Origin: Pseudoduganella rivuli
Lineage (GTDB): Bacteria; Pseudomonadota; Gammaproteobacteria; Burkholderiales; Burkholderiaceae_D
Reading direction: 5' to 3'
DNA length: 64,000 nucleotides
Assembly: GCF_009674485.1 (NCBI RefSeq)
Contig: NZ_WKJJ01000008.1
Coordinates: 248,001-312,000, forward strand
The notes under the pieces were generated by a model. The model ran no database searches and was not told where the DNA came from. It saw only the letters and a list, made by a program, of their open reading frames with translations. The position numbers and the translations under genes are program-made. Positions 25,987-34,216 of this stretch are shown in pieces; the stretch's first letter is position 1; each line of letters starts with the position of its first letter.

Positions 25987-26102
25987 GATGATGCTCCGAT
26001 GAATTACGGGGAGCTGACGACAGGGAGATAGGGCGCGAAAAGCGTGAGATAGCTATGCCCGTTGAGCGAAGGCGCTCAAGCGGAAAATCCGTTGTCGTCA
26101 GC
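25978..26102 (-). promoter_or_regulatory. Structured leader of the RNA-ligase/HD-Pnk operon with competing stem
   Basis: On the minus strand GCTGACGACA (26102-26093) is perfectly complementary to TGTCGTCAGC (26022-26013). Inside this 10-bp stem are hairpins CGGA-TTT-TCCG (26091-26081), TTGAGCG-CCTT-CGCTCAA (26079-26062) and a GGG...CCC arm (26060-26031) with an inner CGC/GCG hairpin, giving a cloverleaf-like shape. The second arm, TGTCGTCA, can also pair over 8 bases with TGACGACA (25985-25978), which includes TG of the ligase start codon. The two pairings exclude each other. No known riboswitch class is recognised. The transcription start is not identified; a weak TAGACT...TACACT promoter lies about 100 bases further upstream. 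Confidence 0.45.
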
Positions 26103-26258
26103 AGGAATGTTGGCGGCGTACAGGCACGTTGTTCTCGATTCTTACAGTGGTGTCTTGCGCGACAATGCGCAGGGACGGGAGTGTAATCGGTTTTTTAGCA
26201 AAAAGTCTACAGAAATTTCAGGGGTGGCATGGCAGGAATGCCGCCCCCTTCATACCGG

Positions 26259-27035
26259 TCAGTTGAACTTGCTGAAATCCGGCTTGCGCTTCTCAAAGAA
26301 CGCCGTGAACGCTTCCTTGGCTTCCGGCGCTTGCAGCATTTCGCCGAACAGCTTGCCTTCGGTGGCCATCACGGTGGCCAGCGCATCGGCGCCGTTGGCT
26401 TTCATCAGGCGCTTGGTGGCGCGGATCGACGATGCCGGCAGGGCCACCAGCTTGGCCGCTTGCGCCTGCGCGTAGGCCAGCACTTCGTCGGCCGGCAGCA
26501 GCTTGGAAACCAGGCCCATGTCGTAGGCTTCCCGTGCCAGGAACGGCTCGCCCAGCATCAGTTTTTCCGCGGCGCGCGCGTGGCCGCCCAGTTGCGCCAG
26601 CAGTACGCTGGAACCGAATTCCGGGCACAGGCCCAGCGGCGCGAACGGCACGGAGAATTTCGCGTTATCGGCCGCGTAGACCAGGTCGCAGTGCATCAGC
26701 AGCGTGGTGCCGATCCCGATCGCCAGGCCCGTCACGGCCGCCACCACCGGTTTCGTGGTGCCGGACAATGCTTGCATGAACTGGAAGACGGGCAGCTTGA
26801 TGAAATCGTCGCCGTTGCGCGGCGCGGATTTCAGGAAATCGTCCAGGTCGTTACCAGCGGTGAAGACTTCCGGCTTGCCCGTGATCAGGATGGCGCGCAC
26901 GGCGGCATCGCGCTCGCCTTCGTTGATGGCGTCCGCCATGGCCTGGTACATGGCCGACGTGATCGCGTTCTTGCGCTCCGGACGGTTGAATTCGATGGTA
27001 AGGATGCCGTTGGCCTTGCTGGTGAGAATATCCAT
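26259..27035 (-). CDS. Enoyl-CoA hydratase/isomerase family protein
   Basis: This 258-residue crotonase-fold protein starts at 27035 with a GGAGA site; longer frames run into the REP-like repeat. Motifs include FNRPERKNAITSAMYQAMAD, ILITGKPEVFTAGNDLDDFL (oxyanion hole region), VVAAVTGLAIGIGTTLLMHC and GLCPEFGSSVLLAQLGGHAR. The second catalytic Glu position is filled by PEFGSS, so hydratase or isomerase activity is plausible. It is the last gene of the beta-oxidation cluster and is separated from the thiolase by a terminator and a REP-like repeat, so it probably has its own promoter in that 206-base gap. Confidence 0.9.
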   Translation of the reverse strand: MDILTSKANGILTIEFNRPERKNAITSAMYQAMADAINEGERDAAVRAILITGKPEVFTAGNDLDDFLKSAPRNGDDFIKLPVFQFMQALSGTTKPVVAAVTGLAIGIGTTLLMHCDLVYAADNAKFSVPFAPLGLCPEFGSSVLLAQLGGHARAAEKLMLGEPFLAREAYDMGLVSKLLPADEVLAYAQAQAAKLVALPASSIRATKRLMKANGADALATVMATEGKLFGEMLQAPEAKEAFTAFFEKRKPDFSKFN

Positions 27036-27080
27036 TTCGTCTCCGTGTGATGAGTCTAATATTCGATGGGGTGCCAACAC

Positions 27081-27170
27081 CGTAGGGCGGTTTCGCCTTG
27101 GCGAAGCCGCCATGCATGCGTCAACGCGGCACATACATGGCGGCTTCCGCTGCGCGGAAACCGCCCTACG
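27081..27170. repeat. REP/BIME-like nested inverted repeat
   Basis: CGTAGGGCGGTTTC (27081-27094) is perfectly inverted at 27157-27170. Inside it GAAGCCGCCATG (27103-27114) is inverted at 27136-27147. Each half can also fold by itself (TTTCGCCTTGGCGAA; TTCCGCTGCGCGGAA). The core GTAGGGCGG matches the palindromic extragenic repeats common in this bacterial group, so this is likely a pair of REP units, mobilised by a RAYT transposase elsewhere. Confidence 0.65.
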
Positions 27171-27190
27171 CATTCGGTGTTCCCAATGCA

Positions 27191-27223
27191 AAAAAAGGCG
27201 CCGGGTTTTCCGCGGCGCCTTTT
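27191..27223 (-). terminator. Rho-independent terminator after the thiolase gene
   Basis: AAAAGGCGCCG (27193-27203) and CGGCGCCTTTT (27213-27223) form an 11-bp stem with a 9-base loop. On the minus strand it starts 19 bases after the thiolase stop and is followed by T6. On the plus strand the T tract is shorter, so it acts mainly for the minus strand. Confidence 0.78.
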
Positions 27224-27241
27224 AGCAGTGATAAGCGGTAC

Positions 27242-28438
27242 TTATACGCGCTCGATGATACCAGCCGCGCCCATACCCGCGCCAACGCACATGGTGACCA
27301 TGCCGTATTTCAGGCTGTTGCGGCGCAGTGCGTGCACCACGGTGGCGGCACGGATCGCGCCGGTCGCGCCCAGCGGGTGGCCCAGGGCGATCGCGCCGCC
27401 CATCGGGTTGACCTTGCTGGTGTCCAGGTTCAGGTCGCGGATCACGGCCAGCGCCTGGGCGGCGAACGCTTCATTCAGTTCGATCCAGTCCAGTTGATCC
27501 TGGGTGATGCCGGCGGCGGCGCAAGCGGCAGGGATCGCCACTTTCGGGCCGATACCCATGATTTCCGGTGGCACGCCACGCACGGCGAACGACGAGAACT
27601 TGGCCAGCGGGGTCAGGTTGTGCTCTTTGAGGATCTTTTCCGACACCACGATCAGCGCGCCGGCGCCGTCGGACATTTGCGACGACGTTGCGGCCGTCAC
27701 GGTGCCTTTGGCGGCGAACACAGGCTTCAGCTTGGCCATGCCCTCCATCGACGCGTCGGCGCGGGCGCCTTCGTCGGTGTCGACCACGCGCTTGCCGACC
27801 TTGATTTCACCGGTGCGCAGGTCTGGCGTGCGGGTGATGATTTCCACCGGGGTGGTTTCATCCTTGAAGAAGCCGGCTTGCTGGGCGGCGATGGCCTTGC
27901 GGTGCGATTCCAGGCCGAACGCATCCTGGTCTTCGCGGGAGATTTTCCACTGCTGCGCCACTTTCTCGGCGGTCAGGCCCATGCCGTACGCCAGGCCCAC
28001 GTTTTCATCCTTGAACGTGTCCATGTTGATCGATGGGTGGTGGCCCATCATCGGCACCATCGACATCGATTCCACGCCGCCGGCGATCATCACGTCGGCT
28101 TCGCCAACGCGGATGCGGTCCGCCGCCATGGCCAGGGCAGTGATGCCCGATGCGCAGTAACGGTTGATGGTCACGCCGCCCACGGTATTCGGCAAGCCGG
28201 CCAGCACCACCGAGTTACGGGCGATGTTGAAGCCCTGTTCCGCTTCAGGGAACGAGCAGCCGACAATGGCGTCGACGATCAGGGCCGGGTCCAGGTTCGG
28301 TACGGCAGCCATCGCGCCTTTGATGGCGGCGACCAGCAGGTCGTCCGGGCGGGTCTTGCTGAACATGCCGCGTGGCGCCTTGCCGATCGGGGTGCGGGTC
28401 GCTGCGACGATGTATGCGTCTTGGAGTTGTTTGCTCAT
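27242..28438 (-). CDS. Acetyl-CoA acyltransferase (thiolase)
   Basis: This 398-residue thiolase catalyses the last step of beta-oxidation, thiolytic cleavage of 3-ketoacyl-CoA. The nucleophilic Cys is in NRYCASGITALAMAA, the catalytic His motifs are WIELNEAFAAQ and GGAIALGHPLGATGAIR, and the C-terminal Cys is in MVTMCVGAGMGAAGIIE. Length and motifs match the FadA/PhaA superfamily, with the IVAATRTPIGKAPRG N-terminus typical of FadA-type enzymes. It works with the FadB-like fusion and acyl-CoA dehydrogenase of the same strand and is followed by a good terminator. Confidence 0.93.
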   Translation of the reverse strand: MSKQLQDAYIVAATRTPIGKAPRGMFSKTRPDDLLVAAIKGAMAAVPNLDPALIVDAIVGCSFPEAEQGFNIARNSVVLAGLPNTVGGVTINRYCASGITALAMAADRIRVGEADVMIAGGVESMSMVPMMGHHPSINMDTFKDENVGLAYGMGLTAEKVAQQWKISREDQDAFGLESHRKAIAAQQAGFFKDETTPVEIITRTPDLRTGEIKVGKRVVDTDEGARADASMEGMAKLKPVFAAKGTVTAATSSQMSDGAGALIVVSEKILKEHNLTPLAKFSSFAVRGVPPEIMGIGPKVAIPAACAAAGITQDQLDWIELNEAFAAQALAVIRDLNLDTSKVNPMGGAIALGHPLGATGAIRAATVVHALRRNSLKYGMVTMCVGAGMGAAGIIERV

Positions 28439-28485
28439 TTTGTGCTTTCGAGAATTTTGTGTTCGATTAGCGGCTTATCGCGTAC

Positions 28486-28983
28486 TTACCGTTTCGCCGA
28501 CAGATACCAGTCCACTTGAACCTGGGCCGCGAGGGTGCCTTCCTGGTCGAAAATATCGACATTGACAGGGAAGGCAATCTTGCCGTCGGCGGCCAGCTGC
28601 GCCTTCAGCGCGGCCAGGTCGCCCGGCACGCGGCCCGAGGCGCGCGTCGCGCCCTTGGCCACTTTCTGGTACTGGATGCGCGATTCCTTGGCCACCGGCC
28701 GCAGTCCCATGATCAGCTCCGCAAAACCACCCGCCATGGCGGCGCCGGACGCGGTTTCCGCCAGCGTGAACAGGGCGCCGGCATGCGGCGTGCCCAGGTG
28801 GTTGTGCAGCTTGCTGTCGTCCGGCATCGATACCTCGGCGGTGCCGGGGCCGATGCTGTCGATGTGAATCCCGAGCGTGCGCACCAGCGGCAGGGTTTCC
28901 ATCATTTGCTGCTTGATACGTTCGTACACCATGCTCGGTTTCACTTTCAAGAGGACTTTAAAGGCCAGTTTAAGAATGGACAT
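28486..28983 (-). CDS. Hot-dog-fold (DUF4442/PaaI-like) thioesterase family protein
   Basis: This 165-residue protein belongs to the hot-dog superfamily; SKLHNHLGTPHAGALFTLAE, carrying the HxxGTPHAG turn, corresponds to the active-site region of PaaI/DUF4442 thioesterases. The N-terminus (MSILKLAFKVLLKVKPSMVYERI) is an amphipathic helix. It sits between the FadB-like gene (31 bases upstream) and the thiolase (47 bases downstream) in the same direction, suggesting a role in releasing or editing acyl-CoA during fatty-acid breakdown. Ribosome binding is weak. Substrate unknown. Confidence 0.82.
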   Translation of the reverse strand: MSILKLAFKVLLKVKPSMVYERIKQQMMETLPLVRTLGIHIDSIGPGTAEVSMPDDSKLHNHLGTPHAGALFTLAETASGAAMAGGFAELIMGLRPVAKESRIQYQKVAKGATRASGRVPGDLAALKAQLAADGKIAFPVNVDIFDQEGTLAAQVQVDWYLSAKR

Positions 28984-29014
28984 TTAATTCGGACATCTAT
29001 CTGCCGGCGTGCGA

Positions 29015-31414
29015 TCAGTTACGCACTGGCTTGCCGGTTTGCAGCATGCCCATGATGCGTTCCTGGGTTTTTGGATGGTTCAGCAATTCCAGGAAGGCCT
29101 TGCGTTCCATATCCAGCAGCCACTGTTCGCTCACCACACTGCCCTGGTCGATGTCGCCGCCCGACACGATCTCGGCGATCATGTCGCCCAGCTTGAAGTC
29201 GTGGGCGGAGATGAAGCCGCCATCGCGCATGTTGACCAGTTGGCCCTTGATGGTGCCCCAGCCGTAGCGGCCGGTCACGGTCACAGGACGCTGGATCGGT
29301 GCGCGGTAGCCGGCATCGAACATCGAACGCGCGGTGACTTTCGCCACGTGCAGCAGTTCGTACGGGTTGAACACGATCACATCGTCTTCTTTCAGGTAAC
29401 CCATGGCCTTCGCTTCCAGGGCCGATTTCGACACGTTCGCGGTGGCCGCGTTGGTGAAGCCGGTTTTCAGGAATTGCAGGATGTCGTTACCTTTGGCTTG
29501 CGTTGCTGCGCGCACTGCGGCTTCTTTCAGGCCACCGCCGGCAGGGATCAGGCCCACGCCCACTTCCACCAGGCCGATGTACGACTCGATCGACGCCACG
29601 CGCTTGGAAGCGTGCAACATCATTTCGCAGCCGCCGCCCAGCGCCAGGCCGGCAACAGCAGCCACCACCGGCACGTTCGAGTACTTCATGGCCTGGAAGG
29701 TGTCTTGCAGTTCGCGAATGATCGGGTCGACTGCCTTGGCGCCGCCCTGCATGAACGCAGGCAGTGCCGATTGCAGGTCCGCGCCGGCGGAGAAGGCGCC
29801 GCCTTCGGATGCGTCGGTATTCCAGATCACCACGCCCTTGAAGTTCTTCTCGGCTTCCGCCAGCGCCAGCTTCAGGCCGGCGACCACGCCTGGGCCGATC
29901 ACGTGCATCTTGGTCTTCAGCGAAACCACCAGGACGTCGTCGCCGGAGTGCCACAGGCGCACGGAATCGTCTTCGAACACGGTGGTGCCAAAGGTTTTCG
30001 CGTCGGCGGTGGTCGAACCGAACACCGGAGCGCGGAATTGCTGGCGGTCGTACACGGAGAGCGACGAGCGCGGAGCGAACGACTTGGTGGCCGGGGAGTA
30101 CGAACCTTCAGGGGTATGCACGCCCTTCTCGCCCACCTGGCCTTCGAACACCCATGCCGGCAGCGGTGCATTGCACAGCGCCTTGCCCGCGTCGATGTCT
30201 TCCTTGACCCACTGCGCCACCTGGCTCCAGCCGGAGGCTTGCCACGTTTCGAATGGACCGGTGTTCCAGCCGAAGCCCCAGCGCATCGCGAAGTCGATGT
30301 CGCGGGCGTTGTCGGCGATCGATTCCAGGTGGATCGCGATGTAGTGGAACGCGTCGCGGAAGATCGCCCACAGGAACTGGCCTTGCGGGTTGGTCGATTC
30401 GCGCAGCGCCTTCATCTTCTTGACCGGATCCTTTTCTTTCAGGATGCGGGCGATGATGTCGTCAGCCTTTTTGCCGCCGGCGACGTATTCACCGGTGGCC
30501 GCGTCCAGGCGCAGGATGTCCTTGCCGACTTTCTTGTAGAAGCCGGCGCCGGATTTCTGGCCCAGCGCGCCCTTGGCCACCAGGCCGGACAGCACTTCAG
30601 GCGTTTTGTAGATGCTGAAGAACGGGTCGTTCGGCAGGTTGTCTTCCATGGTCTTGATCACGTGACCCATGGTATCCAGGCCCACGACGTCGGCGGTACG
30701 GAAGGTGCCGGACTTGGCGCGACCCAGCTTGGCGCCGGTCAGGTCATCGACCACGTCCACCGACAGGCCGAATTTCTCGGCTTCGTGGATGATCGCCAGG
30801 ATGCCGAACACGCCCACGCGATTGGCGATGAAGTTCGGCGTATCTTTCGCACGAACGACACCCTTGCCCAGGGTCGACGTCATGAAGGTTTCCAGCTGAT
30901 CCAGGATTTCCGGCTTCGTCGAAGTGGTCGGGATCAGTTCCACCAGGTGCATGTAGCGCGGTGGGTTGAAGAAGTGAACGCCGCAGAAGCGCGCTTTCAG
31001 TTCGTCGGAGAAGCCTTCGGCCAGCTTGTTGATCGACAGGCCCGACGTGTTCGATGCGAAGATCGCGTTTGGCGCGATGTGCGGCGCGACCTTCTTGTAC
31101 AGGTCGTGCTTCCAGTCCATGCGCTCGGCGATGGCTTCGATGATGATGTCGCAACCGGCCAGCAGTTCCAGGTTGTCTTCGTAGTTGGCGACCTGGATCA
31201 GTTCCGCGTCGGCCTTGTCGCCGAATGGCGCCGGCGACAGTTTTTTCAGGTTTTCAATCGCGCGCAGCACGATACCGTTCTTCGGCGTGCCTTCCTTGCC
31301 TGGCAGGTCGAACAGAACCACCGGTACTTTGGCGTTGACGCAGTGGGCGGCGATCTGCGCACCCATCACGCCGGCGCCCAGCACGGCTACTTTTTTCACG
31401 TTGAAGTTGCTCAT
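29015..31414 (-). CDS. 3-hydroxyacyl-CoA dehydrogenase / enoyl-CoA hydratase fusion (FadB-like)
   Basis: This 799-residue protein performs two steps of beta-oxidation. The NAD-binding dehydrogenase comes first: KVAVLGAGVMGAQIAAHCVN (about residues 7-26), IFASNTSGLSINKLAEGF and GVHFFNPPRYMHLVELIPT (catalytic His in FCGVHFFNP). A crotonase domain follows from about residue 480 (NTDASEGGAFSAGADLQSAL, VAAVAGLALGGGCEMMLHA). The order, dehydrogenase before hydratase, is the reverse of E. coli FadB and typical of beta-proteobacterial homologues. The start at 31414 follows AAGGAAA; the longer frame extends through a strong hairpin. It sits downstream of the acyl-CoA dehydrogenase gene. Confidence 0.93.
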   Translation of the reverse strand: MSNFNVKKVAVLGAGVMGAQIAAHCVNAKVPVVLFDLPGKEGTPKNGIVLRAIENLKKLSPAPFGDKADAELIQVANYEDNLELLAGCDIIIEAIAERMDWKHDLYKKVAPHIAPNAIFASNTSGLSINKLAEGFSDELKARFCGVHFFNPPRYMHLVELIPTTSTKPEILDQLETFMTSTLGKGVVRAKDTPNFIANRVGVFGILAIIHEAEKFGLSVDVVDDLTGAKLGRAKSGTFRTADVVGLDTMGHVIKTMEDNLPNDPFFSIYKTPEVLSGLVAKGALGQKSGAGFYKKVGKDILRLDAATGEYVAGGKKADDIIARILKEKDPVKKMKALRESTNPQGQFLWAIFRDAFHYIAIHLESIADNARDIDFAMRWGFGWNTGPFETWQASGWSQVAQWVKEDIDAGKALCNAPLPAWVFEGQVGEKGVHTPEGSYSPATKSFAPRSSLSVYDRQQFRAPVFGSTTADAKTFGTTVFEDDSVRLWHSGDDVLVVSLKTKMHVIGPGVVAGLKLALAEAEKNFKGVVIWNTDASEGGAFSAGADLQSALPAFMQGGAKAVDPIIRELQDTFQAMKYSNVPVVAAVAGLALGGGCEMMLHASKRVASIESYIGLVEVGVGLIPAGGGLKEAAVRAATQAKGNDILQFLKTGFTNAATANVSKSALEAKAMGYLKEDDVIVFNPYELLHVAKVTARSMFDAGYRAPIQRPVTVTGRYGWGTIKGQLVNMRDGGFISAHDFKLGDMIAEIVSGGDIDQGSVVSEQWLLDMERKAFLELLNHPKTQERIMGMLQTGKPVRN

Positions 31415-31437
31415 GTTTTTCCTTGGTCGATGGCGGT

Positions 31438-31466
31438 TGAGACCGCTGGTAACACCAGCGGTCTCA
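31438..31466 (-). terminator. Strong hairpin between acyl-CoA dehydrogenase and FadB-like genes
   Basis: TGAGACCGCTGGT (31438-31450) and ACCAGCGGTCTCA (31454-31466) form a perfect 13-bp stem with a 3-base loop. It lies 16 bases after the acyl-CoA dehydrogenase stop and 23 bases before the FadB-like start. No T tract follows, so partial termination or an mRNA-processing/stability role seems more likely than complete termination. Confidence 0.5.
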
Positions 31467-31482
31467 TGCGCCACTAAGTTGA

Positions 31483-33273
31483 TTAGAACAGGTCGGCTTC
31501 CAGGGACATCAGGTTGGCGGCGCCGGAGCGTGCCAGACGGATCTGGGTTGCGGTTTCAGGGTACAGGCGGCCGAAGTAGAAGCGCGCCGTTGCCAGTTTG
31601 GCTTTGTAGAAGTTGTCGCCGGAATCTTGCTTGGCCAGTGCGATCTTCGCCATTTGCGCGAAGAAGTAGCTGTACACCAGGTGGCCCACGACGCGCAGGT
31701 ATGGCACGGCGGCCGCGCCCACTTCGTCCTGGTTCTGGAAGGCTTTCATGCCGATTTCCATGGTCAGCTTGCCGACTTTTTCGCCCAGTTCGCCCAGCGG
31801 GGTCACGAATTCGGACATCGCTTCGTCGGTGCCGTTTTCTTCCACGAAGGCGCGCACTTTCTCGCCGAACTTGCGCAGCTTGGCGCCGTTGTCCATCAGG
31901 ATCTTGCGGCCCAGCAGGTCCAGCGCCTGCACGGTGTTGGTGCCTTCGTAGATCAGGTTGATACGGGCGTCGCGCACGTATTGTTCCATGCCCCACTCGG
32001 AGATGTAGCCGTGGCCGCCGTACACTTGCATGGCTTCCGACGTGGCGATCCAGCCGTTGTCGGTGATGAAGGCCTTGATGATCGGGGTCAGCAGCGCGAC
32101 TTCGTCGGCGCACTCTTTGCGCACGTCTTCGTCAGGGTGGTGCAGTTCGCGGTCGATCTGCAGCGCCACGTACGACGTGAATGCGCGGGCGCCTTCAGCG
32201 TAGGCTTTGGCGGTCAGCAGCATGCGGCGCACGTCCGGGTGCACGATGATCGGGTCGGCAGGACCGTCCGGGTTTTTCACGCCGGACAGCGAGCGCATTT
32301 GCAGGCGGTCTTTCGCGTACACCAGGGCGTTCTGGTAAGCCACTTCGGTCAGGCCCAGCGATTGCATGCCCACGCCCAGGCGGGCGGCGTTCATGAACAC
32401 GAACATCGCGTTCAAGCCCTTGTTCGGCTGGCCGATGATCCAGCCTTTGGCGCCGTCCAGGTTCATCTGGCAAGTCGAGTTGCCGTGGATGCCCATTTTT
32501 TCTTCGATCGCGCCGCAGAAGATCGGGTTGCGCTCACCGATCTTGCCGTCGGCGGTCGGCAGGTATTTCGGTACCAGGAACAGCGAAATGCCTTTCGAGC
32601 CTTCCGGTGCGTCCGGCACGCGGGCCAGCACCAGGTGCAGGATGTTTTCCGACATGTCGTGTTCGCCGGCCGAGATGAAGATCTTGGCGCCGGTGATGTC
32701 CCACGAACCGTCGGCGTTCGGGATGGCCTTGGTACGCAGCATGCCCAGGTCGGTGCCGCAGTGCGGTTCGGTCAGGCACATGGTGCCGGTCCATTCGCCG
32801 GACACCAGTTTCGGCAGGTACAGGCGTTTCTGTTCGTCGGTGCCGTGTTCTTTCAGGCACTCGTACGCGCCATGCGACAGGCCTGGATACATGGTCCACG
32901 CCTGGTTGGCCGAGTTCAGCATTTCATAGAACGAATTGTTCAGGACCAGCGGCAGACCCTGGCCGCCGTATTCCGGATCGCAGGCCAGCGCAGCCCAGCC
33001 GCCTTCAACGTACTGCTTGTACGCTTCCTTGAAGCCTTTCGGAGTGGTCACGGTCTTGGTTTCCGCGTTGTGCGTGCAGCCTTCACGGTCGCCCGAGTGG
33101 TTCAGCGGGAACAGCACTTCGGAGGTGAACTTGCCGCCTTCTTCCAGCACCTGGTTGATGATGTCGGCATCGATTTCAGCGTGGGTGGGCAGTTCTTTCA
33201 GTTGCTCTTCAACCTTCAAGAACTCGTGCAGCACGAACTGCATATCCCGGATTGGCGCGACGTATTGACCCAT
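31483..33273 (-). CDS. Acyl-CoA dehydrogenase
   Basis: This 596-residue flavoprotein starts at 33273 behind CAGGAGA. Motifs include GGQGLPLVLNNSFYEML, GEWTGTMCLTEPHCGTDLGM (flavin and substrate binding), WDITGAKIFISAGEHDM and MQVYGGHGYISEWGMEQYVR followed by INLIYEGTNTVQALDLLGRK, in which Glu of YEGTN is the catalytic base typical of this long-chain, DUF-extended subfamily. The roughly 600-residue length matches the bacterial FadE-like branch annotated as acyl-CoA dehydrogenase with C-terminal extension. It introduces the first double bond in beta-oxidation and passes electrons to ETF. It lies downstream of the TetR gene on the same strand. Confidence 0.93.
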   Translation of the reverse strand: MGQYVAPIRDMQFVLHEFLKVEEQLKELPTHAEIDADIINQVLEEGGKFTSEVLFPLNHSGDREGCTHNAETKTVTTPKGFKEAYKQYVEGGWAALACDPEYGGQGLPLVLNNSFYEMLNSANQAWTMYPGLSHGAYECLKEHGTDEQKRLYLPKLVSGEWTGTMCLTEPHCGTDLGMLRTKAIPNADGSWDITGAKIFISAGEHDMSENILHLVLARVPDAPEGSKGISLFLVPKYLPTADGKIGERNPIFCGAIEEKMGIHGNSTCQMNLDGAKGWIIGQPNKGLNAMFVFMNAARLGVGMQSLGLTEVAYQNALVYAKDRLQMRSLSGVKNPDGPADPIIVHPDVRRMLLTAKAYAEGARAFTSYVALQIDRELHHPDEDVRKECADEVALLTPIIKAFITDNGWIATSEAMQVYGGHGYISEWGMEQYVRDARINLIYEGTNTVQALDLLGRKILMDNGAKLRKFGEKVRAFVEENGTDEAMSEFVTPLGELGEKVGKLTMEIGMKAFQNQDEVGAAAVPYLRVVGHLVYSYFFAQMAKIALAKQDSGDNFYKAKLATARFYFGRLYPETATQIRLARSGAANLMSLEADLF

Positions 33274-33382
33274 GATTTTCTCCTGACGGCTAAATAACAA
33301 TGTAAGTGAAAGCTGACTGCGGTTCGCCCACAGCCGCTTGGCAGCCGCCTGTACTACCGCATTAATACAACTGCGCTGGCGA

Positions 33383-34003
33383 CTACGGATTCCGGTAATT
33401 CTCGATCAAACGTTCAAAGCCCACTTTGGCACGCTCGACGGCGCCGGGAGTCCGCAGCAACCGTGCATCGTGATGGACCGCCAGGATCAGGCCGTACATC
33501 TCGTACACCAGCTGATGCGGATCGGTGTCCTGTTTCAGGTCACCGGTCTCCACCGCCTGCTTCACGCATCGCAGCAGCGCCCCCTGCCACGCCGACACCA
33601 TCGCCACCAGCTCTTCCCGGATCGGTCCGGGGCGGTCGTCGTATTCGACGGCGCCGCTGATGTAGATGCAGCCTGACGCGATCTCTTCGCTGACGCGGGA
33701 GATCCAGCGCGCAAACATCGCACGCAAGCGGGGCAAACCGCGCGCTTCCTTGATGCTGGGGAAGAAAACTTCCTGCTCGAAACGGTGGTGATACAGTTTC
33801 AAGACTTCCAGCTGCAAGTCTTCACGCGAACCGAAGTGCGCAAACACCCCTGACTTGCTCATGTTCATCTTGTCCGCGAGCAAGCCAATGGTGAGGCCCT
33901 CCAAACCGTCCCGGCTGGCCAATTCCAGCGCCGTGTCCAGGATGGCTGCGCGAGTTAATTCACCCTTGCGCATAAATTTGATCGAAGTATTAATAGTTGC
34001 CAC
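33383..34003 (-). CDS. TetR/AcrR-family regulator of the fatty-acid cluster
   Basis: This 206-residue protein begins with a TetR DNA-binding domain (TRAAILDTALELASRDGLEG, LADKMNMSKSGVFAHFGSRE) and ends in an all-helical ligand domain (YEMYGLILAVHHDARLL). The frame allows a GTG start at 34003 and an ATG at 33973 (MRKGELTR); neither has a strong ribosome binding site, so the start is open. It is encoded upstream of, and in the same direction as, the acyl-CoA dehydrogenase, so it likely senses acyl-CoA and represses the beta-oxidation genes. A promoter with an adjacent dyad at 34074-34113 is consistent with autoregulation. Confidence 0.88.
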   Translation of the reverse strand: MATINTSIKFMRKGELTRAAILDTALELASRDGLEGLTIGLLADKMNMSKSGVFAHFGSREDLQLEVLKLYHHRFEQEVFFPSIKEARGLPRLRAMFARWISRVSEEIASGCIYISGAVEYDDRPGPIREELVAMVSAWQGALLRCVKQAVETGDLKQDTDPHQLVYEMYGLILAVHHDARLLRTPGAVERAKVGFERLIENYRNP

Positions 34004-34073
34004 TCAAAGTTTTCATCCAAGTCAGAAAATCTTATTTTCCACCACTTGGATTTCCTTCGTGTGAAAAGAATTG

Positions 34074-34083
34074 CGAACGCTCG
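34074..34083. promoter_or_regulatory. Possible TetR operator
   Basis: CGAACGCTCG is an imperfect dyad (one mismatched pair) lying directly downstream of the -10 element of the tetR promoter. ACG/CGT-type dyads are usual TetR sites. It is short; no second copy was found before the acyl-CoA dehydrogenase gene. Confidence 0.35.
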
Positions 34084-34084
34084 T

Positions 34085-34113
34085 ACTATTATCCACCAGG
34101 TGATAAAAGTCAA
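34085..34113 (-). promoter_or_regulatory. Promoter of the tetR gene
   Basis: On the minus strand TTGACT (34113-34108) and AATAGT (34090-34085) are 17 bases apart, giving a leader of about 70 bases before the GTG at 34003. The rest of the 213-base gap (34004-34216) is AT-rich and shows nothing else clear. Confidence 0.5.
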
Positions 34114-34216
34114 AGGGGATTGTTAGAGATCGCGCTCTATTGGTGCGTCGCAGCAGTTGGCTGTGCCCGGTTTTATGGCATCCGGCGGCGGACGCCGCCG
34201 GGCAAGGCGATGGACG

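Noticed and set aside
26013..26102. tRNA-like gene on the plus strand
   Set aside because: The fold has a long closing stem and three arms, but there is no T-loop TTC sequence, no D-loop GG and no CCA-compatible end, so it is not a tRNA on either strand.
29009..31477. 822-residue open frame on the plus strand
   Set aside because: It is the mirror of the FadB-like gene, with repetitive His/Val/Gln composition and no family motif.
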